From: Dethiosulfovibrio peptidovorans DSM 11002
GTDB taxonomy: Bacteria; Synergistota; Synergistia; Synergistales; Dethiosulfovibrionaceae
Direction: 5' to 3'
Length of the DNA: 64,000 nt
NCBI RefSeq assembly: GCF_000172975.1
Contig: NZ_ABTR02000001.1
Span: 1,340,501 to 1,404,500 of the forward strand
In this document: in pieces, positions 58,962-64,000 of the stretch
Layout: each line of letters begins with the position of its first letter
Numbering within the stretch: position 1 is the stretch's first letter
Position numbers and translations under genes: made by a program
The notes under the pieces: generated by a model
What the model saw: the letters and a program-made list of their open reading frames with translations, nothing else
Databases searched by the model: none
Told to the model about the DNA's origin: nothing

Positions 58962-59987
58962 ATGAGAAGGTTTACGAAAAAGGTGATTTTGGGGGCGCTT
59001 TTGGCGGTCATATGGGCGGCTCAGGCCCCTGCTTTGGTCATAGGGACCTTCAACATCGAGTATTTCAACGTGTCGGGAAAAAAGGCATATTCGCAGGAGG
59101 ACTGTAGCTACCTGGCTCGACTCATAAAGGAGAGCGACGTGGACCTGTTGGCCCTGCAGGAGATAGAGGGCGACGCTACTATGAGGTTTTTCGTGACCAA
59201 ATTCCTGCCCGGATGGGCTTATTCGGGCAACGACACTGGAGGCAGGCAGGACCTCTATTTTCTATGGCGGAAGGACAGTGTTCGAATCTTGGACGGCCCC
59301 GTTGTTTACGGCGCCAACGGGTCCTTCCGGTTCGAGGGAAAAAGCTATCGTCTCCACGACAGGCCTCCAATGGTGGGACTCTTCCTGGATATCGAGGGAG
59401 ACAGACGGTTCCACATGGTCAACGTCCATCTAAAGAGCCAGAGTACCAGGGGCAAGGACGATCAGGACAGGGCGAAGCGTTACAACGATTTCAAGAGAGG
59501 GGCTCAGATCGACGGTATAAACGGTATAGTCGGTTCTCTCAAGGGGCCGGTCTTCATCCTAGGCGATTACAACGTGGACGATCCAAAGGGAACGAACTTT
59601 CCCCTTCTCTCCCTGCCGAAGGGGAGCTACAGCTACGACGATAGAAAGAGCCGTCTGGATTACATAGGCTACCTCGGCATAGAGAAGTCCGATTCATGGA
59701 GGCTCTTTGAGGTGGAGACGTCGATCCCCGCCAGATCTACTAAAAGAAGTCAGAGCCCCGATCACGATATGGTGCTTTTGGACCTGAACTGGGATGGAAG
59801 CCCATCCTCGAAGAAAGACATCAATGACGTGGAGAAAAGGGAACAGATCGTCTACGTGACGGAAACGGGTAAAAAGTATCATTCCAAGGGATGCTCGTAT
59901 CTGAAGGGCAAGGGAGAGCCATTGTCGTTGGATAAGGCTAAATCCCTGGGGTATTCTCCCTGTTCCCGTTGTAATCCCCCTAAATAG
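58962..59987 (+). CDS. Exported endonuclease/exonuclease/phosphatase-family protein with Cys/His C-terminal module
   Basis: About 341 residues. A signal peptide (MRRFTKKVILGALLAVIWAA) leads to an EEP fold: IGTFNIEYFNV, LLALQEIEGD with the metal Glu, DLYFLWRKDSV, HMVNVHLKSQS, FILGDYNVDDPKGTNF and SPDHDMVLLDLNW with the catalytic Asp-His. The last 50 residues form YVTETGKKYHSKGCSYLKGKG followed by GYSPCSRCNPPK, a Cys/His module found at the ends of many secreted nucleases and in Ada/ComEC-like tails. It probably cuts extracellular or periplasmic DNA, for food or biofilm release. ATG at 58962 follows GGAAGGGAG. A phosphatase role is possible. Confidence 0.83.
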   Translation: MRRFTKKVILGALLAVIWAAQAPALVIGTFNIEYFNVSGKKAYSQEDCSYLARLIKESDVDLLALQEIEGDATMRFFVTKFLPGWAYSGNDTGGRQDLYFLWRKDSVRILDGPVVYGANGSFRFEGKSYRLHDRPPMVGLFLDIEGDRRFHMVNVHLKSQSTRGKDDQDRAKRYNDFKRGAQIDGINGIVGSLKGPVFILGDYNVDDPKGTNFPLLSLPKGSYSYDDRKSRLDYIGYLGIEKSDSWRLFEVETSIPARSTKRSQSPDHDMVLLDLNWDGSPSSKKDINDVEKREQIVYVTETGKKYHSKGCSYLKGKGEPLSLDKAKSLGYSPCSRCNPPK

Positions 59988-60083
59988 TTTTTGGTTTTTT
60001 TGATGGATTCGATATATACTGATATATATAGCTTGTATGGGATTGTCTTTTTTCCGAGATAAGAGTGAAAGGGAGGGCTTTAT

Positions 60084-61775
60084 TTGTCTCGTAGTATCGT
60101 TTCCAAATTGGGGGTTCTGACGGCATTCAGTTTAATCCTGTCGATAGGGGCCCTGGCCTTCGTTGCCATCAGAGGTGTGGGGAATATGTCCCTTTCCGTC
60201 GGTTCCGTGGCTGAACGTATGTTGAACGAGGACATAGAGAACAAGAACGCCATGAGCGCCAAGGGAGCCGAGGATTACGGGAAGGCCATGTCGAGCTATC
60301 TGGCCTGGATATCCGCCGCCCCTCTGTGGAACTTCAACGAGGAGTCGCTGTCGGATTACGCTGCCGGGATGTTGGAGGTTCCCAACGTCGCCTATGCCGT
60401 GATCTACGACGACGGCGGTGCGGTGGCGGCGGGAGAGAAGCCCGAGGGGCGCGGCTTTTCCCCCTTCAAGGCAGATATCGTCCACGAGGGAGAGGTCATC
60501 GGCTCCGTGGAGGTCGGTCTCGATCTGTCCTATCTGGGAGATCTTAAAAAGGGTAGCGAGGAGACCAGAGATCACCTGATAGCCGAGTTCAACCGACAGG
60601 CCTCCGAGACTGAGAGGTCCATAAGGAACAGGACCGTAACCATATCGATAGTGTTGCTGTCCGCCGTGTTGGCATTGAACGTTTTCGTTCTTCTAAGGGT
60701 CGCCTCGCCTCTTCGGAAGATGACCGAGGTCGTCAGGGACCTCGGTGAGGGAGAGGGAGACCTCACGGTCCGGATGGACATAAAGACCTCCGACGAGGTC
60801 GGCAGGCTCTGCGGCTCGTTGAACCAGTTTATGGACAAGCTTTCGACTCTCGTGGTCGACATGATGTCCATCGCTCGAAGGCTCGGGGAGGATTCCCACG
60901 TCTTGGCGGAGAGATCGCAGAGCTCTCTCGGCACGATAGATACGGTGAAATCCTCGATGGAGGAAATTATGGGGCTCTCTCAGACCAACGCTGCCGCTGT
61001 GGAGGAGTCCAACGCCGGGGTAGAGGAGATGGCCGCCACAGCCGAGTCCGTGGCGAAGGCCTCGGAACGGGGAGTGGAAGCCTCGTCCAAGACCTATAAG
61101 TTCACCGAAGGCGTCTCGGTGCAGATGGAGCAGGTGGTGCAGGACATAAACGGTGTCAGCGTCAAATCTCAGGAGAACAGGAAAAAGATGTCCTCTCTGG
61201 AGAACGCGGTGGAGTCCATAACCGATTTCGTGGGGGCCATAACTGGTATAGCCGATCAGACCAACCTGCTGGCTCTCAACGCCGCCATCGAGGCTGCCAG
61301 GGCGGGAGACGCCGGAAAAGGTTTCGCCGTGGTCGCCGAGGAGGTTCGCAAGCTCGCCGAGGAGTCCAATTCCGCTGCTCAGGAGATATCCTCCCTGATA
61401 GAGACTCTGTCGGTCTACGCCAAGGAATCAATCCAGGGGACGGTCGAGGAGGAGGAGATCCTGGGTAAGGTGGTGGATCGGGCCGATAGGCTCAGGAACG
61501 ATCTAGCCTCCAGCATGAAGGAGATCGAGGCGGTTGATGGCGTCATGAACGAGGTCTCAGAGCTGAGCAAGGCTCAGTCTATGTCCAGCACGGAGATGGC
61601 CAACGCCGTGGACAGCATAGCTAAGGGAACCTCCGAGATAGTCGAACGTCTGGGCGATATCGGAGGGGTTACCGAGGAGGCCAAGAACGCTTTCGAATCG
61701 GTGGTTTCCCAGACAGAGGTTCTTTTGGAGGGGATGGAGCAGCTTAGAAGGCATCTGGATCAGTTCAAAGTGTGA
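60084..61775 (+). CDS. Methyl-accepting chemotaxis protein
   Basis: A 563-residue chemoreceptor. The first membrane segment is at about 10-30 ([20 protein letters not shown]). A periplasmic sensor of about 165 residues follows ([44 protein letters not shown]), resembling a single Cache-like domain. The second segment ([22 protein letters not shown]) is followed by HAMP. The signalling tip is [41 protein letters not shown]. Near the end no CheR-binding pentapeptide is seen. TTG at 60084 follows GGGAGGG. It probably feeds the array that includes the triple CheW protein. Confidence 0.95.
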   Translation: MSRSIVSKLGVLTAFSLILSIGALAFVAIRGVGNMSLSVGSVAERMLNEDIENKNAMSAKGAEDYGKAMSSYLAWISAAPLWNFNEESLSDYAAGMLEVPNVAYAVIYDDGGAVAAGEKPEGRGFSPFKADIVHEGEVIGSVEVGLDLSYLGDLKKGSEETRDHLIAEFNRQASETERSIRNRTVTISIVLLSAVLALNVFVLLRVASPLRKMTEVVRDLGEGEGDLTVRMDIKTSDEVGRLCGSLNQFMDKLSTLVVDMMSIARRLGEDSHVLAERSQSSLGTIDTVKSSMEEIMGLSQTNAAAVEESNAGVEEMAATAESVAKASERGVEASSKTYKFTEGVSVQMEQVVQDINGVSVKSQENRKKMSSLENAVESITDFVGAITGIADQTNLLALNAAIEAARAGDAGKGFAVVAEEVRKLAEESNSAAQEISSLIETLSVYAKESIQGTVEEEEILGKVVDRADRLRNDLASSMKEIEAVDGVMNEVSELSKAQSMSSTEMANAVDSIAKGTSEIVERLGDIGGVTEEAKNAFESVVSQTEVLLEGMEQLRRHLDQFKV

Positions 61776-61812
61776 TCCCTATGGTCCGGATGGCCGATAG
61801 GAGGTGTCTCTA

Positions 61813-62544
61813 ATGGATTTGATGGAGCTTTACCGCGAGCTGAAGGGCAGGACTTTCGTCGATCTCACCCACTCGTTTTGTCCCGGAATACCCCACTATC
61901 CCGCTCTTCACGATATGGAGAGGCGAGACCTCTATACGGTGGAAAACGACGGGTTCTGGGTGGAGAAGATGACTTTGGTGGGGCAATGGGGAACTCACGT
62001 CGATTCTCCGAGACACTTTGTCCCGGGAGGAAGGACGGTGGATCTTATCGATGTGAAGGAGATGTTCCTGCCTCTGGTCGTCCTGGACCTCTCTCGGGAT
62101 GTCTCGGAAAATCCGGACAGATGTCTCTCCAGAGAGGATATTATCGCCTGGGAGGACTCCTACGGCAGGATCCCTGAGGGGTGCTTTTTCGCCCTCAGGA
62201 CCGACTGGTCCAAACGCTGGCCCGACTGCGATGCCATGGACAACAAGGACGAGAAGGGCATTGCACATTATCCCGGGTATAGTCTGGATTCCCTCAGGTT
62301 CCTCTACGAGGAGAGGGGAGTGACTGCATCGGGACACGAGACCGCCGATACGGACTGCGGTGTCGACTCTTCCAACGGTAACATGGTCTGCGAGCATTAC
62401 GTTCTGGCCCAGGATCGCTATCAGATAGAGCTGATGGCGAATCTGGATAAGGTGCCGCCTAAAGGGGCTCTGATAGTGGCGGCTTTTCCGAAGCTTAAGG
62501 ATGGTTCGGGCTTCCCCGCCCGCTGCTTCGCCATACTTCCCTGA
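61813..62544 (+). CDS. Cyclase-family metal hydrolase (kynurenine formamidase/isatin hydrolase-like)
   Basis: About 243 residues. The family signature appears as VGQWGTHVDSPRHFVPGGRTVD, corresponding to HxGTHxDxPxHF, here with Gln-Trp in place of the first His pair. FVDLTHSFCPGIPHYP, LRTDWSKRW, YPGYSLDSLRFLYEERGVTASGHETADTD and CEHYVLAQDRYQIELMANLDKVPPKG complete the fold. Members hydrolyse formylkynurenine, isatin or related amides and lactones with Mn or Zn. ATG at 61813 has AGGAGGTG upstream. It could act in tryptophan breakdown, but no other kynurenine gene is near. Confidence 0.85.
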   Translation: MDLMELYRELKGRTFVDLTHSFCPGIPHYPALHDMERRDLYTVENDGFWVEKMTLVGQWGTHVDSPRHFVPGGRTVDLIDVKEMFLPLVVLDLSRDVSENPDRCLSREDIIAWEDSYGRIPEGCFFALRTDWSKRWPDCDAMDNKDEKGIAHYPGYSLDSLRFLYEERGVTASGHETADTDCGVDSSNGNMVCEHYVLAQDRYQIELMANLDKVPPKGALIVAAFPKLKDGSGFPARCFAILP

Positions 62545-62555
62545 TCTGTCTCCGT

Positions 62556-62597
62556 AACAATCGGAGGGAGAGCGATATCGCTCTCCCTCCGATTGTT
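62556..62597. terminator. Perfect 42-base palindrome between convergent genes
   Basis: AACAATCGGAGGGAGAGCGA and its exact complement, meeting at TATA-like centre TATC, form a 21-bp stem. It ends four bases before the stop of the S9 peptidase gene. TTT on the right and AA on the left give weak bidirectional tails. Confidence 0.8.
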
Positions 62598-62600
62598 TCT

Positions 62601-64000
62601 CTAGTCCTTGAGATATCTATCGAACCAACGGGAGATCTCCTCCAGACGAGCCAGTCTCTCCCGTGGTTTTCCCCCTCGACTTAGCTCGTGGTTTTCTCCC
62701 TTGAAGACGCATATTTTGCTGCCCACTCCGTGGCGCTTAAGGGCGGTGAACATCTGAAGCCCCTGGGACAGCTCGCACCGATAGTCCTCATCTGAGTGGA
62801 TGAATAAAGTCGGAGTTGTCGCGCGGTCCGCGTATTTCAAAGGTGAATGCCACCATAGCTTCTCGACGTCGTCCCATATGTCGGCGTCCTGCTGGTCAGG
62901 GACGAAATAGTATCCTATGTCGGAGATCCCGGCCTTGGAGATCCAGTTGGAAATGCTTCTCTGGGAGACAGCGGCCTTGAATCGGTCGGTGTGGCCTATT
63001 ATCCAGTTGGTCATATAGCCTCCGTAGGACCCTCCAGTAACCCCCATGCGGTCTTCGTCCACGAAGGGCAGTTTTTCCACCTCGTCCGTGAAGGCCATGA
63101 TGTCTTCGTAGTCCACCGTGCCGTATTTACCCCTGATATCGTCGAAGTCGTTGCCCTTGCCGTCGCTTCCCCTGGGGTTGCAGAAGGCCACCACGTAGCC
63201 TCTGGCGGCCCAGAGCTGCATCTCGTGAAAATACACCTCGCCGAATGCAGTCTTGGGGCCCCCGTGTATGTGGATTATGGCGGGATACCTCTCTCCTTCT
63301 CTGTAATCCGTGGGTTTCATGATCCATCCGTCTATGGGGCAACCCGGGTCGGAACGGCTCGCCAAGGGCTCGGGAACGGACAGTATCCTATCGGACGTCG
63401 TCCATCCGTTGAAGCCCGAGACCCTGCGCTCCTCTCCGCTCTCAACGATGTAGAGCTCCTGGAGGGCGAGCCCCTTTAATCCGATCACGGCGGCCTTCCT
63501 TCCGCTTACATGGTAATCGTCCACGGAGGAGATTTTTTCGGTCTCCTGAACGATCTTTCCCGACAGGTCCAGAGAGTGTAGATGCGACTCGATTCCGTCG
63601 GTGGAGACGAACCAGATCTTGCCGCTGTCCACGAAGAAGGCCAGGTTGAGATCGGAGGTTCCGTAACGGCAGTCGCAGCCTACGGAGTTTCTGAGTCCTC
63701 TGTCGAGTCCGGGTGTGATCTCTCTCGGAACGCCGTCTTTGAGCACATGGAAGGCGACGTTCTCGTTTATGCCGTGTCTGTCGAGTTTCGACCCCGTGAG
63801 CACCACGGATTCGTCCAGATAGTCGGCGCACTTGCAGGCGAAGGCCCCGTCGGGGATCAACTCGTCGATCTCCCCTGTTTTCAGGTCCAGCTCCCTGAGG
63901 CCGCTCCTTATGGGCCTTACGTCGGTGAAGTCCGGGCCGGTTATCAGGACCTTGGTCTTGTCTGGGGAGAGCCTGTAGCGATCCACGTCCAGCGTGTCGG
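62601..64000 (-). CDS. S9 family prolyl-oligopeptidase-like peptidase, C-terminal part (runs off right edge)
   Basis: At least 466 residues; the frame is open to the window end, so the GTG at 63986 is not a convincing start. The first 250 visible residues belong to a beta-propeller (YRLSPDKTKVLITGPDFTDV; LNLAFFVDSGKIWFVSTDG). The catalytic alpha/beta hydrolase domain then shows YPAIIHIHGGPKTAFG, the nucleophile Ser in GVTGGSYGGYMTNWIIGHT, the Asp region in PTLFIHSDEDYRC and the His in FKGENHELSRGGKPRERLARL. This is the acylaminoacyl-peptidase/dipeptidyl-peptidase branch. It cleaves short peptides, probably in the cytoplasm, though the N-terminus is not visible. Confidence 0.92.
   Translation of the reverse strand, partial: DTLDVDRYRLSPDKTKVLITGPDFTDVRPIRSGLRELDLKTGEIDELIPDGAFACKCADYLDESVVLTGSKLDRHGINENVAFHVLKDGVPREITPGLDRGLRNSVGCDCRYGTSDLNLAFFVDSGKIWFVSTDGIESHLHSLDLSGKIVQETEKISSVDDYHVSGRKAAVIGLKGLALQELYIVESGEERRVSGFNGWTTSDRILSVPEPLASRSDPGCPIDGWIMKPTDYREGERYPAIIHIHGGPKTAFGEVYFHEMQLWAARGYVVAFCNPRGSDGKGNDFDDIRGKYGTVDYEDIMAFTDEVEKLPFVDEDRMGVTGGSYGGYMTNWIIGHTDRFKAAVSQRSISNWISKAGISDIGYYFVPDQQDADIWDDVEKLWWHSPLKYADRATTPTLFIHSDEDYRCELSQGLQMFTALKRHGVGSKICVFKGENHELSRGGKPRERLARLEEISRWFDRYLKD

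Noticed and set aside
1-64000. tRNA, rRNA, prophage, restriction or CRISPR defence genes.
   Set aside because: I looked for typical motifs on both strands and found none that I could support by eye; a covariance-model tRNA scan was not possible.

Overview
The window reads as chromosomal DNA of an anaerobic, peptide- and amino-acid-fermenting, diderm-type bacterium. My best guess is the phylum Synergistota (something like Dethiosulfovibrio or Aminobacterium). This is inferred from gene content: two oligopeptide-binding proteins, several M20, M17 and S9 peptidases, a double-cubane-cluster protein pair, an acetylated lysine pathway and frequent TTG/GTG starts. No rRNA, tRNA, CRISPR array, prophage or intact insertion sequence was recognised. 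About 47 protein genes are supported.

Layout. 1-0.7 kb: the start of meaB, abutting a decayed fragment of methylmalonyl-CoA mutase. 0.9-3.7 kb: an orphan glycine-betaine-type binding protein and a full-length choline/carnitine acyltransferase, a family that is uncommon in bacteria. 3.7-8.1 kb: two HD-GYP c-di-GMP phosphodiesterases and a small exported protein. 8.1-14.3 kb: lysine/diaminopimelate biosynthesis. A leader with one T-box stem I and two successive antiterminator/terminator units precedes dapA-dapB-dapH-lysC-aminotransferase, and a divergent M20D amidohydrolase may be the missing deacetylase. 14.3-17 kb: a ferric/phosphonate-type ABC permease and binding protein without an ATPase. 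17-21.1 kb: an unknown protein, a RemB-like peptide, gyrB and a CheY-like receiver. 21.3-26 kb: the double-cubane-cluster protein pair and a ribose/fructose-type ABC importer. 26-29.7 kb: a complete ferric/phosphonate-type ABC operon whose ATPase could also serve the incomplete set. 29.7-36.4 kb: an HD hydrolase, deoC, a PepV-like dipeptidase, an RraA-like protein, tag, an NSS transporter and an amino-acid-binding protein.

36.4-44.6 kb holds an FMN glutamate-synthase-like gene of visibly lower GC, two unknown envelope genes, an oligopeptide-binding protein and leucyl aminopeptidase. Three related intergenic repeats (a MITE-like family) lie here, two of them bracketing the low-GC gene. 44.6-52 kb is a likely amino-acid or peptide-derivative catabolic region: a second oligopeptide-binding protein, an amidohydrolase, an M20 deacylase in an operon with two multispanning membrane proteins (one DUF5058-like), and a PucR-type regulator. 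Of all the regions, this one most resembles a poorly described system. 52-53.2 kb encodes an encapsulin nanocompartment with its encapsulated ferritin. The remainder has a CHASE4-GGDEF protein with a degenerate EAL domain, a protein of three tandem CheW domains, birA, a TudS-related protein, an exported nuclease-like protein with a Cys/His tail, a chemoreceptor, a cyclase-family hydrolase and the C-terminal part of an S9 peptidase.

Most convergent gene pairs are separated by strong hairpins, several of which overlap stop codons. Functions were assigned by reading motifs by eye; no database search was possible.
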